A DNA stretch of 33,763 nt, taken from NCBI GenBank assembly GCA_964543995.1, contig CAZJBB010000010.1, positions 1 through 33,763 of the forward strand. The letters are read 5' to 3'. Numbering within the stretch: position 1 is the stretch's first letter; every line of letters begins with the position of its first letter. The notes beneath the pieces are model-generated. The model saw nothing but the letters and a program-made list of their open reading frames with translations. It was not told where the DNA came from and did not search any database. This stretch comes from CAIXTV01 sp964543995 (GTDB lineage: Bacteria > Bacteroidota > Bacteroidia > Bacteroidales > CAIXTV01). A program made the translations under genes and the position numbers. Shown piece by piece: positions 17,178 to 25,938 of this stretch.

Positions 17178-17661
17178 TGGCTTTAAAAGATACTTTTTGC
17201 TTTGAGTCTTGTGCAGCGGATGTTTTAGATTCTTGTATAACCCTCTTCCTAATTGATTTTAACTCATCCTGAACGGGCAATAAATTGAAATGAATACATA
17301 AGGTCCGCCCATTTTCTTGATACTCCATGTGGTCTGATAACGTCTTAATTAAAAACAAACCTTTGGTGCTTTCAGGATTAATATTATTCAAAAAATCGTC
17401 ATTTACAAATGCTTCACCCTCGTGAGAAATTAAAAACGAAACCTGATTATTTTGATTTGACATCTCAATAGTAACTTCTTTTTGAATATCAAATTTATTT
17501 CCATGCTTAATGGCATTCGTAAGAGCTTCATTTAAACAAACTAATATATTACCGAAATAAGTGTTTTGAATATTTAAATAGTCGCAAACATTTTCTACAA
17601 ATTGCTGAAGTTTAAGATATGCGGTTTGGTCGGAGGGCAGTTTTATAAGAGTTTTATTCAT
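17170..17661 (-). CDS. RsbW-like ATP-binding protein (HATPase_c_2, anti-sigma-type kinase fold)
   Basis: A 163-residue single-domain GHKL ATPase. The N-box is clear (VCLNEALTNAIKHGNKF, Glu45, Asn49, His53), as in RsbW/SpoIIAB serine kinases. The G1 box, normally DxGxGF, reads SHEGEAF with His80 in place of the adenine-contacting Asp, and the G2 region is STKGLFLIKTLSD. The C-terminal 30 residues are charged and probably disordered. It lies 3 bases after the DUF4175 gene and overlaps ybeY by 8 bases. Partners in classical systems are sigma factors or anti-anti-sigma (STAS) proteins; none is adjacent. The role is unknown; ATP binding may be weakened. Confidence 0.82.
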   Translation of the reverse strand: MNKTLIKLPSDQTAYLKLQQFVENVCDYLNIQNTYFGNILVCLNEALTNAIKHGNKFDIQKEVTIEMSNQNNQVSFLISHEGEAFVNDDFLNNINPESTKGLFLIKTLSDHMEYQENGRTLCIHFNLLPVQDELKSIRKRVIQESKTSAAQDSKQKVSFKANV

Positions 17662-17664
17662 AGA

Positions 17665-20600
17665 CTACAGATTTAAATAAAATTCATTTACTTTGGTTTT
17701 ATAGTAAGGTTTTAACGTTGGCGGTATAGTTTTGTACAACTGAGAAGAGTTTACTTTTATGTTGTTATACTTAAAAAAATCAACAGGGTTACCTTTAAAT
17801 GTGTTTTTTGCTTCATTTGATTCCCTTTTTTCTTCCATTTCTTTCTTAATTTCGGCTTTTTCAGATTCCAGTAAGCGCGTAAGAATTTCTTTTTGACGGT
17901 TTAGTGTTTCGGATGAAATTACTTTATTTACAAGTTCCGTTTCCGTCTTTTCCATATCCTTCATGATTTTATTGAGTCCGGAATTATTCCCTGTGCCTTC
18001 TTTTTTAAGATCCTCAGCATATTGCTGCATTTGTTTTCTTATGGCTTCCTGTTGTGCGGCCATTTTCGCCAATTGTTGGCTCATCGATTGTCCTGTTTTC
18101 AAACTCTTCCCATTTTTCCCCATTTCTGATTTCATCTGCTCCATCTGCTTATTTAGCTGATCTTGCAGCTTTTTCATTGTTGAAGCCGATGGCTTTCCAC
18201 TACCCGGCTTTTTACAGGATTTATTACATTTACCTGACTTTTTTTGTTTGCTTTCGTTTTGCTGTTTTTGCATATCATCAAGCGATTCTGCTAAAAGCAA
18301 AGCTAGGTTATTCACTGAGGTCATAACGTACTGTTGCTTTGAAGTTGCTACAGAAATATTTCTATTTTTCAACGCATCCAGGATTGTTTCTGTTTGATTA
18401 TTAATATTTGAAATTTCTTTATTGACAAAAGATTGTATTTTAACCTGTCGTTTACTAATGGCATAAATCGAATCCTTTATTTTTTCTAAGTCCTCCTTAA
18501 GCTTATATTGATTTTGAGAGAGTTTAACATATTGAGGATCATTAACATTCACAGATTTAAAAGCAGCCATTAAATTTTCCTGATTGAATGAAACTTTCAA
18601 TAAGTTTTTTAAAATCATTCTAATTGACTGAATATCTTCTTCTTGTTCTGAATTTTGACTTTCTTCCAGTGATTCGTTTAGTTTCTTTGAAAGTTCATCC
18701 ATTTTATCTCCTGCATTTTTTTGAGATTGTGATGATTTTTTTTCTTTTTTATCTTTTAGGAAAGTAGAACTATTTTGTATCTCTTTTTGAATTTCTTTTT
18801 GCAAATTATCGGTATTCTTTAAATCTTTAGGATTTTCAAGTTCGCTATTTTTCTTTTCAATCTCCTTTATTTCTTTTTGTATTTCATCAAATTTCTTTTG
18901 TATTTCATCTTGTTTTGATTGAATTGTAGCTGCATTATCTTTATTTAAATTCATGGTTTCTTCGGACAGTTTCTTTTGTTCTTCAGATAAACTCTCTAAT
19001 TTTTTGATTTGATCATTTAGCTTCTTTTCCACTTCTAATTGCTTAAATAGTTCAAGATTTCTATCAAGTTCTTTCTTCAAATCCTCATTATTGCTTTTAA
19101 TTTTATCTAACATCTGGTTAACCTGCTTTTTATCGATGTTCTCCATCATTTTCTCCAGCTCTTTCATGAGGTTTCTTAAATCCTCATTCATTAGATCATT
19201 AAAAAGTTTCTCTAATTCCTTTTGCTTATTAATCAACTCTTCATCATACTCTTTATGGATTGATTCCTTTATATTGTTTTCGCTAATCGTTTTTTTAAGT
19301 TCATTCAATTTATTCTCAATCGTTTTTTCGTTTTTTATTAAATTTTGAATTTGTTTTTTATTTTCAAAATCCGAATTATTCTTATTTATTTGATTCTTTG
19401 AAACTTCATCCACATCTTTTTGCAGCTTCTTGATATCGTTCATTAACTTCTCTATTTCATTCTTAGAATTATCTGAACGTTCCTGGTTTAATTTTTCTAT
19501 CTCGCTTTCAGTGGGTAATTTATATGAAAAACTATTTGATTTAGTAAACTTATTTCCATTCACACCGTCATTGTCCCAAATTTCAAAATAATATTCAAAC
19601 TCATTTCCATCTTTGGCTTTTAATGTGCTTAAGTCGAAAAAATAATAGAATTCTTGCTGATTTCCAATAAATGAAACCGGTACTTTTGTACTAAATACTT
19701 CATTGGTTTTAAGTGATTTTATAGAAAACATCAATTTTGTAAAACCATAATCATCTTTAATCTCTCCCTTAAAATACAGCCTATTATCATAAATTGAATC
19801 GGAGAACTGGTTGACATTAATTACCGGATATTGATCTTGATTGACCTGTATACTGTATGCTAAGGAGTCTTTATTTAGCATTTGCAGATTTTGAGAAATA
19901 ATGGAATACCTACACGATTGAAAAAGCTGTTTTGTAATCGAAAATGCATTTGTATTTTTCTCACTAATTTTCTCGGTTTTTTTGTTGATGGAAAAATTCA
20001 AGAATTTAGTATCTCTGGTGTTAAAATGCCATTCTATCTGAGTACCCTCAGGAACAGTAATGTCTCCTGAATTCTGTAGTACTTCTTTAGGCTTATTTAT
20101 ATACGTTGGATATTTAAGCTCAACAGAAAAATTTAAAATTATTGGTTTAGGAATTACTGTTAAAATATACTCCTCTGATGAAAATTCATCAGTAACAAAG
20201 TGAAATGGGATGTTCTTTTGAACCTTTTTAAAAATATATTGATAAGTACCATCTATTTGCTTGTCTAACAAATAATTAGCGCCATTATATTCGACAAATA
20301 TTTCCTTTGGAGCTTCTTTACCTTTCAATTTCACCTGTAAAGTAAAATCATCTTGTTGAATAGCTTGCAATTTAGAATTTTGAATATCAATTACATAAGG
20401 AACTTCTTTGGGAAAATATTGATCATGATATATCAGGCGCTTTGTGGATCCCGTTATTATGGTTGGAAATACCAAAAATATACCTATAAATATAAATAAT
20501 GGAATAAATAAATATATTAAATATTTCTTGTTCTTATTGTAATTTATAGCTTTGTTAAATTGAATGGGTTTTAAATATTGTATTTTCTGGTCAATACTTG

Positions 20601-20991
20601 CAATAATTAAATCTAAGTTATTTTGTTCACTTTTTGCTAAATCTTTAAGTAGTAAGGTATTAAGTAGTTTATCCTTTATTTCAGGAAAGAATTTACCCAC
20701 AACTATCGAAGCTTTCTCAAAACTTAAATAAGGGCCAATTTTTTTTAATTTAAGAAAAGGAATTATTATGAGCTTAAGTAAGATTGGCACGTTGATACTT
20801 AAATACGCATAAAATATAATGGTGCGAATAAGAATATCAAATTGACCAAAATATTCTAAAATCACAGAAATTAAAAAGGTAACCAATAATAAAGATGCAC
20901 TCCAAATTCCACCCCTAATAATCTGGTTCTTATAATACTTTCTAATGAAAGATTCTATTTTTTGACTTAATATGTTGATTTCTTCCGGCAT
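17665..20991 (-). CDS. DUF4175-type membrane protein with long coiled coil
   Basis: An 1108-residue protein with three N-terminal membrane helices (about 28-47, 53-79 and 157-179), a beta-rich extracytoplasmic-looking region to about 490, then a very long Lys/Glu/Asn-rich coiled coil (about 495-770). A Lys/Cys/Gly/Ser-rich linker (KSGKCNKSCKKPGSGKP) and a Gln/Met-rich helical segment (MKKLQDQLNKQMEQMKSEMG) come next, then a second helical region. This layout matches DUF4175 proteins of Bacteroidota; their function is not established. A structural or scaffold role in the envelope is only an inference. It heads the operon leading to the ATPase, ybeY and mnmG, with a candidate promoter 20 bases upstream. 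Confidence 0.8.
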   Translation of the reverse strand: MPEEINILSQKIESFIRKYYKNQIIRGGIWSASLLLVTFLISVILEYFGQFDILIRTIIFYAYLSINVPILLKLIIIPFLKLKKIGPYLSFEKASIVVGKFFPEIKDKLLNTLLLKDLAKSEQNNLDLIIASIDQKIQYLKPIQFNKAINYNKNKKYLIYLFIPLFIFIGIFLVFPTIITGSTKRLIYHDQYFPKEVPYVIDIQNSKLQAIQQDDFTLQVKLKGKEAPKEIFVEYNGANYLLDKQIDGTYQYIFKKVQKNIPFHFVTDEFSSEEYILTVIPKPIILNFSVELKYPTYINKPKEVLQNSGDITVPEGTQIEWHFNTRDTKFLNFSINKKTEKISEKNTNAFSITKQLFQSCRYSIISQNLQMLNKDSLAYSIQVNQDQYPVINVNQFSDSIYDNRLYFKGEIKDDYGFTKLMFSIKSLKTNEVFSTKVPVSFIGNQQEFYYFFDLSTLKAKDGNEFEYYFEIWDNDGVNGNKFTKSNSFSYKLPTESEIEKLNQERSDNSKNEIEKLMNDIKKLQKDVDEVSKNQINKNNSDFENKKQIQNLIKNEKTIENKLNELKKTISENNIKESIHKEYDEELINKQKELEKLFNDLMNEDLRNLMKELEKMMENIDKKQVNQMLDKIKSNNEDLKKELDRNLELFKQLEVEKKLNDQIKKLESLSEEQKKLSEETMNLNKDNAATIQSKQDEIQKKFDEIQKEIKEIEKKNSELENPKDLKNTDNLQKEIQKEIQNSSTFLKDKKEKKSSQSQKNAGDKMDELSKKLNESLEESQNSEQEEDIQSIRMILKNLLKVSFNQENLMAAFKSVNVNDPQYVKLSQNQYKLKEDLEKIKDSIYAISKRQVKIQSFVNKEISNINNQTETILDALKNRNISVATSKQQYVMTSVNNLALLLAESLDDMQKQQNESKQKKSGKCNKSCKKPGSGKPSASTMKKLQDQLNKQMEQMKSEMGKNGKSLKTGQSMSQQLAKMAAQQEAIRKQMQQYAEDLKKEGTGNNSGLNKIMKDMEKTETELVNKVISSETLNRQKEILTRLLESEKAEIKKEMEEKRESNEAKNTFKGNPVDFFKYNNIKVNSSQLYKTIPPTLKPYYKTKVNEFYLNL

Positions 20992-21010
20992 CAGCCTAAT
21001 TTATAACTTA

Positions 21011-21018
21011 CAAAGTTA
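21011..21018 (-). promoter_or_regulatory. Candidate -7 promoter element of the DUF4175-mnmG operon
   Basis: Minus-strand TAACTTTG matches TAnnTTTG and ends 19 bases before the ATG at 20991. No convincing -33 TTG. Confidence 0.45.
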
Positions 21019-21118
21019 CGAATGATCAGCTAATATCAGTTGTTCTGTATTTTTAATAATTGTTAAAGTTTGCATACAAAAATGAAGGTTCCTGAATACT
21101 TCTGAATCGATTAATGGA

Positions 21119-22525
21119 TTATTTTATAAAGTAGATTGAATAGTTATTATCCTCATATTCCTTTTTATACTTAATAAACAAAGGACTGTACTCCTTCTTT
21201 TTATCCCAAATGAGATAGTTGCACCCTAAATTTGCCAACGAATCCAAGCTTGATAACTGTATTTGCTCATTAGCGAGCGTCCATCCTTTTCTATGGGTAT
21301 AATATAAATCAGTTGGGTTAATATCACCATTAATAACAATGTGTGAATTTACAGGAATATTTTGATTTACAATGCTTTCTAAAGTTAATACATGCATTTC
21401 TTGTTCTCTAATATTAAAATCGTGAATTTGATTTAAAACACCTTCGAGAACAACCAAAGCTAAAATAACATTGACAAGCGTTTTATTTTTAATATAAAAA
21501 AGCGCATGAGAAGCTACCAAAGCCATTATGGGTACAAAAGGAACTATGTAATAGGAATGCAAACTGAAAGTTTTTCCAGCTTTTAAAACGATACTGCAGA
21601 ACGCTAAGATTCCTAAAGTAAAAATCCATAAAACCCTTTTCTTTTTATGTATAAGACAAATAATAAAGCCTACTAAAAACAAAATGAAACCCGAATATTT
21701 TAGAGCATCAAAATAAAACTTTTCCACAGTTAAATTCAGGTTTTGAACCAATTCAATTGCTCCTTGACCAAAAGAAGTTCCCATAAAAAAGTGCCAATAG
21801 CCATATTCATTGACGAGATGAGGCACCCAATAAAAATACCAAAAATAAATCAACATAAAAATCACAAAAATTATTGATATAACACTAATTAAACGTTTTA
21901 TTGAATAGTTTTTAAATGGAAACATCATTAAAATTGCAAAAACCAGCATAAAACCAGCAGGAAGTTTACTTAAAATGCCAAGGGAAAGGTACATCAAAGT
22001 TAATAGGTAATGAATAGTTTTCCAGGAACAAATAAATTGAGAGAAATAATACAGACCTATAATCACCAATGATACACTAAAAGTATCCGGCATAATTTTA
22101 CGCGAGTATGCAAACCAAATAGAACTCAGCAAAATTATTGACGATTGAAAAGCAATTTTTTCTGTAAAGTATTGCCTTATAATTTTATAAAAGTAATATA
22201 TACCAATAGAGGAAATCATTAAATTAATAAGTCTTCCATACCAGTGATGAAACCCAAATAGCTTTGACATCAAATAAATCAAGTAATTCAATAAAGGAAA
22301 TTCCATTCCGGTAATTCCGGATTTTTCTCCAGCCATATCTACTTGAGGATAAAGAATATTGGCTCCATTTTCAACAAAATTCCGAGCCACCATATTTACA
22401 GTTACCTGGCGCCAACTGTGAGCTACCTCTAAAGGGGGATTGGTAATACCATACAATCTGACAAAAGCAAAAAGAATGATCCAAAATCGAATATCAGAAA
22501 TTACTTTTACTATTTTCGAGCTCAT
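21119..22525 (-). CDS. GT-C membrane glycosyltransferase (GT39/PMT_2-like)
   Basis: A 468-residue protein with about 10-12 membrane helices. The first loop after helix 1 has NPPLEVAHSWRQVTVNMVARNF, a form of the acidic/HxWRQ loop found in many bacterial PMT_2-like transferases, followed by FPLLNYLIYLMSKLFG and a helix-rich core. The C-terminal 90 residues are soluble and end in YSIYFIK. Such enzymes use polyprenyl-phosphate sugars to glycosylate a periplasmic lipid or protein. It is shorter than and not obviously a duplicate of the GT-C protein at 8080-10983. It starts 13 bases after the YwqK-like gene and probably ends the nadA transcript. Acceptor and sugar unknown. Confidence 0.82.
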   Translation of the reverse strand: MSSKIVKVISDIRFWIILFAFVRLYGITNPPLEVAHSWRQVTVNMVARNFVENGANILYPQVDMAGEKSGITGMEFPLLNYLIYLMSKLFGFHHWYGRLINLMISSIGIYYFYKIIRQYFTEKIAFQSSIILLSSIWFAYSRKIMPDTFSVSLVIIGLYYFSQFICSWKTIHYLLTLMYLSLGILSKLPAGFMLVFAILMMFPFKNYSIKRLISVISIIFVIFMLIYFWYFYWVPHLVNEYGYWHFFMGTSFGQGAIELVQNLNLTVEKFYFDALKYSGFILFLVGFIICLIHKKKRVLWIFTLGILAFCSIVLKAGKTFSLHSYYIVPFVPIMALVASHALFYIKNKTLVNVILALVVLEGVLNQIHDFNIREQEMHVLTLESIVNQNIPVNSHIVINGDINPTDLYYTHRKGWTLANEQIQLSSLDSLANLGCNYLIWDKKKEYSPLFIKYKKEYEDNNYSIYFIK

Positions 22526-22538
22526 CTAATGTAAACCA

Positions 22539-24071
22539 TTAAGGTTCAATCTTATCCTTTTTGTCTTCATCAAAATCAACCCCTTCAAATTTTCTTTCAA
22601 TACCATCTTTAAAAAAGGTTGTTAAAGCTTCATTTCCTTCATAATCATATTTAACCCAAACCCCTTCTTTTTTACCCATAACATAATAACCTTCTTCTTT
22701 TATTTTTCCATTATCCCAATAATATATTTGCTTTCCATTGGGATTATCATCGATGAATTTACCTTCAAAACTTAAAATACCGTTATTATACCATGATTTC
22801 CATAAACTATCTTTTTTACCGTCAACATATTTTCCAATTTCTTTAAAATCACCGTAATTTAATTTCCATAGACCATTTTCTATTCCATCAATATAGGATC
22901 CTTCTGTGATTACCATACCACTATCGGAATATTCAATGAGCTTACCATCGGATAAACCATCTAAAAAACTTTCTTCTCTATGAATTTCTCCATTAGAATA
23001 ATACCATTTCCAAAATCCTTCAACATTTCCCTTATTATTATAGTTTCCAATTTGCTCTAATTTTCCATTTTGAAAATAGAATTTCCATTGGCCTATGTGC
23101 TTATTATCTTTATAATTGCCTTCTGATTTCAATTCACCTGTTTCGAAGAATTCTTGCCATTTTCCTTGCTTTAAACCTGCTTCATCGACAATACCTTTAG
23201 CAATCATGATCCCATTTTTAAAAACATAAGAAATTACTATTTTTCCATCCGGAGCATATTCTCTTCTTATGCCATCAGCTTTGTTATTGTAGTAACTGCC
23301 CACAGTTTTTATCTTACCGTTCGAATAATAATCTGTTCTTACATCATATACTTTCAATTCTTCCACATTTTCCTGCAAAATATCGTTTATATATTTTGAA
23401 ACCTTCAACAACCTACCTTCATTGTCATACTCTTTAAAATATCCGTTCTTTTTGTCATCCCGATAAGTAATTTCATTTTTAATCATTCCATAAGGATAAA
23501 ACTCAACCCAATTACCTTGTTTCATATTATTTTGATCAAAACGATTTATTTTTTCTCTACTAATCAACATACCCTTTTTATATTCTAACAAAGTTATTAC
23601 GTTCCCTTTTTTATCAAATTCTTTAGATAATCCTTCTTCAAGTCCTTTTTCGAACTTTATTGATTTTACTAAAATAGAATCTGAAATATAATAATTAGTC
23701 AGTCCTTGCTTAACATCCATCAAATAATTTTCCTCTATTTTTTCATTTTCATTAATTATTTTTCTTACTCCATTTTTCTTGCCCTTTTTATAATTCACCT
23801 CCAGCGTTAATTTTCCTTTATTGTTATAAAATTTCCAAGTACTATCCAATTCGAAATTTTGCCTGTTTCCTTCCGACTTAATTATACCATTTTCGTAATA
23901 ACTCATCCAATATCCATCCGGCTTTCCATCGCGCATGAGACCTTCGCTTGATTTTTGGTGATTGGAATAATAAAAGACCACATTTCCATTTTTAATAATA
24001 GAATCTTGTGAAAATGCCTTTATGGAAATTACAAAAATAAAAATTGCAATTAGTAAATATTTGATTTTCAT
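22539..24071 (-). CDS. Secreted YwqK/MORN_2 repeat protein
   Basis: A 510-residue protein with a signal peptide (MKIKYLLIAIFIFVISIKAFSQ). The rest is almost entirely about 17 tandem units of 22-24 residues of the form G-x-W-x-x-Y-x-x-N-G-x-[IL]-x-x-E-G-x-Y-x-x-G, e.g. GFWKWYYSNGEIHREESF and GKQIYYWDNGKIKEEGYY. These are the MORN_2 / YwqK repeats. Databases often label this family 'toxin-antitoxin system YwqK family antitoxin'; nothing here supports a toxin-antitoxin role. It probably forms an elongated beta-sheet in the periplasm or on the surface. It lies 18 bases after nadA and 13 bases before the GT-C gene. Function unknown. Confidence 0.85.
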   Translation of the reverse strand: MKIKYLLIAIFIFVISIKAFSQDSIIKNGNVVFYYSNHQKSSEGLMRDGKPDGYWMSYYENGIIKSEGNRQNFELDSTWKFYNNKGKLTLEVNYKKGKKNGVRKIINENEKIEENYLMDVKQGLTNYYISDSILVKSIKFEKGLEEGLSKEFDKKGNVITLLEYKKGMLISREKINRFDQNNMKQGNWVEFYPYGMIKNEITYRDDKKNGYFKEYDNEGRLLKVSKYINDILQENVEELKVYDVRTDYYSNGKIKTVGSYYNNKADGIRREYAPDGKIVISYVFKNGIMIAKGIVDEAGLKQGKWQEFFETGELKSEGNYKDNKHIGQWKFYFQNGKLEQIGNYNNKGNVEGFWKWYYSNGEIHREESFLDGLSDGKLIEYSDSGMVITEGSYIDGIENGLWKLNYGDFKEIGKYVDGKKDSLWKSWYNNGILSFEGKFIDDNPNGKQIYYWDNGKIKEEGYYVMGKKEGVWVKYDYEGNEALTTFFKDGIERKFEGVDFDEDKKDKIEP

Positions 24072-24089
24072 TTTATTAACATAATAACT

Positions 24090-25007
24090 TTACGACAACT
24101 CTAACATTTTTAAAATCGGTTTTCTCGCTTTATTCATCAACTCTTCACTTAAAATTATTTCAGGTTGTTCATTTAAAAGCGCTTTATATATTTTATCTAA
24201 AGTAGTTAATTTCATATATGGACAATCATTACATGAGCATGTTTTGTCGGAAGGAACAATTAAAAACTCTTTATTAGGAGAACTTTTTTTCATTTGGTGT
24301 AAAATACCAGTTTCTGTTGCAACTATAAACTTTTTACAATCATCTTTTACAGAATACTGTAATAAAGCAGTAGTGGAACCTATAAAATCGGCTATCTCTA
24401 ATACTTGTGCTTTACATTCGGGATGGGCCAATAATTTAGCATCCGGGTGAAGAACCCTAAGTTCTAAAATGGATTCTATGCTTAAAATATCATGAATTTC
24501 ACAAGATCCATTCCATAATACCATTTTCCTACCAGTAATACTGTTGATGTATGATCCTAGATTTTTGTCGGGTGCAAATATTATTTTTTGATTTTTGGGC
24601 AATGATTCCACTATTTTAACAGCATTACTTGAAGTACAAATAACATCAGAAATGGTTTTAACTTCGGATGAGCAATTAATATAAGAAATTACATAATGTT
24701 CGGGATGTTTTTCAATAAAATCCTTTAAATCAGTATATTTACAAGAGTCTGCTAAAGAACACCCAGCCTCTCTATCCGGAATAATTACTTTTTTACTTGG
24801 ATTTAAAATTTTAGCGGTTTCAGCCATAAAATTAACTCCGGCAAAAATGATTATATTTGCTTTTACTTTTGTAGCTTCTTGAGAAAGAGCTAAACTGTCA
24901 CCAATGAAATCAGCTATATCTTGGATTTCTGGAATTTGATAGTAATGTGCTAAAATAATAGCATTTTTCTGAATTTTAAGTTGTTTTATCTTTTCAACAA
25001 TATTCAT
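24090..25007 (-). CDS. nadA: Quinolinate synthase A
   Basis: A 305-residue [4Fe-4S] enzyme that condenses iminoaspartate with dihydroxyacetone phosphate to quinolinate in NAD synthesis. Motifs: ILAHYYQIPEIQDIADFIGDSLALS, GVNFMAETAKILNP, and cluster ligands Cys83 (AGCSLADSC), Cys169 (WNGSCEIH) and the C-terminal CSCNDCPYM group (Cys262 or a neighbour). The central CTSSNAV and C-terminal TETGILHQM substrate motifs are intact. Length is normal. nadB and nadC are not in the window. It appears to lead a transcript with the YwqK protein and a GT-C transferase, an unusual combination. Confidence 0.97.
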   Translation of the reverse strand: MNIVEKIKQLKIQKNAIILAHYYQIPEIQDIADFIGDSLALSQEATKVKANIIIFAGVNFMAETAKILNPSKKVIIPDREAGCSLADSCKYTDLKDFIEKHPEHYVISYINCSSEVKTISDVICTSSNAVKIVESLPKNQKIIFAPDKNLGSYINSITGRKMVLWNGSCEIHDILSIESILELRVLHPDAKLLAHPECKAQVLEIADFIGSTTALLQYSVKDDCKKFIVATETGILHQMKKSSPNKEFLIVPSDKTCSCNDCPYMKLTTLDKIYKALLNEQPEIILSEELMNKARKPILKMLELS

Positions 25008-25499
25008 TATTAATATTCTTTAATTTAATTTCTAATAATCATTATAGTCTGTTCATTGTGTTTAATAGAATATGTTAAATAGTTTGTTTATGTATTTAAT
25101 CAATACTTTTTAACTTATTATCAACACCTATTTAATATTGAAAGTTTTAAATATGAATTTATTATATTATTTAGTAACATCTGTTAATGAAAAGTTCTTA
25201 GTTAAAATTAACACCTAAAATACCCTTAATAATTGTTCGTTTTATGTTGAAAAAGACTTAAAAATAATAATAAAGTTCAAATATTTCATTTTTATCTCTT
25301 TAGAAATTAACTTCAATTGAAATAATCAAACAAAGATAATCAGATATTAACAGTGATTGTTTAAAAAAATATAAAGTATTGTTTTAATGATATTTAAGCC
25401 TCAATTAACGATTCGATTAGAAAGCATAAAGTATTCATTTTTAGAAAGATGTTTATAAAATACTTACTTTTGAAAGAATTTTTATAAACAGTCCCACAC
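25008..25499. other. AT-rich divergent intergenic region between nadA and rpiB
   Basis: This 492-base stretch contains no convincing ORF or RNA gene. It is very AT-rich and holds a small inverted repeat TAACA-TC-TGTTA (25175-25186), one base string TTATCAACA (25118-25126) that differs by one base from a DnaA box, and candidate promoters facing each way. A minus-strand TATCTTTG (25331-25338) could serve nadA but would leave a leader of about 310 bases. I see no riboswitch that I can name. Confidence 0.6.
25465..25472 (+). promoter_or_regulatory. Candidate -7 promoter element for rpiB-lutB
   Basis: TACTTTTG matches TAnnTTTG exactly and ends 27 bases before the rpiB ATG. The -33 position has a T-run but no TTG. 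Confidence 0.5.
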
Positions 25500-25928
25500 A
25501 TGCTTGATAAAATTATTATAGGTTGTGATCATGCCGGTTATGATATGAAGCTTTTTTTGATGAATTACCTAAACAATGAGAAAATTGAAATTTTGGATGT
25601 TGGAGCATATTCATCAGAAAGTGTTGATTATCCTGATATTGCGCACAAGCTGGCTATAGAAATTGAAAATGGGAATTATAAACAAGGAATTTTACTTTGC
25701 GGAAGCGGAAATGGTGTGAACATATCAGCCAATAAACATAAAGGGGTTCGCTCGGCTCTATGTTGGAATACTGAAATTGCTTCTTTAGCAAGAAAGCATA
25801 ACGATGCCAATATTTTAGCTTTACCCGCAAGATTTATAAGTAATATTGAAGCTCTTGAAATATTGAAGGTTTATTTATCATCTGAATTTGAAGGTGGAAG
25901 ACATGAAGTTAGAGTGAATAAAATTTAA
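25500..25928 (+). CDS. rpiB: Ribose 5-phosphate isomerase B
   Basis: A 142-residue enzyme interconverting ribose 5-phosphate and ribulose 5-phosphate. IIIGCDHAGYDMK gives the phosphate/ring-opening residues (Asp10, His11), VDYPDIAHKLA is the family block, and GILLCGSGNGVNISANKHKGVR contains the catalytic Cys67 and anion hole. His100 (RKHNDANILALPARFI) is also conserved. Length is normal for RpiB. A role on allose or other aldoses cannot be excluded, since the RpiB/AlsB family is broad. It is followed after 10 bases by lutB and is probably cotranscribed with it. Confidence 0.96.
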   Translation: MLDKIIIGCDHAGYDMKLFLMNYLNNEKIEILDVGAYSSESVDYPDIAHKLAIEIENGNYKQGILLCGSGNGVNISANKHKGVRSALCWNTEIASLARKHNDANILALPARFISNIEALEILKVYLSSEFEGGRHEVRVNKI

Positions 25929-25938
25929 AGATGCCATT

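Noticed and set aside
18054..18326. Plus-strand ORFs inside the DUF4175 gene (also 19091-19348 and others)
   Set aside because: They are antisense shadows of the Lys/Glu-rich coiled coil, giving Phe/Ser/Leu-rich nonsense translations.
21061..21118. Possible terminator after the second GT-C gene
   Set aside because: Only a short AGGTTCCT palindrome is present, with no adequate stem or T-run.
22539..24071. Toxin-antitoxin system suggested by the YwqK family name
   Set aside because: The protein is a secreted repeat protein with no small toxin partner; the family label is not evidence of such a role.
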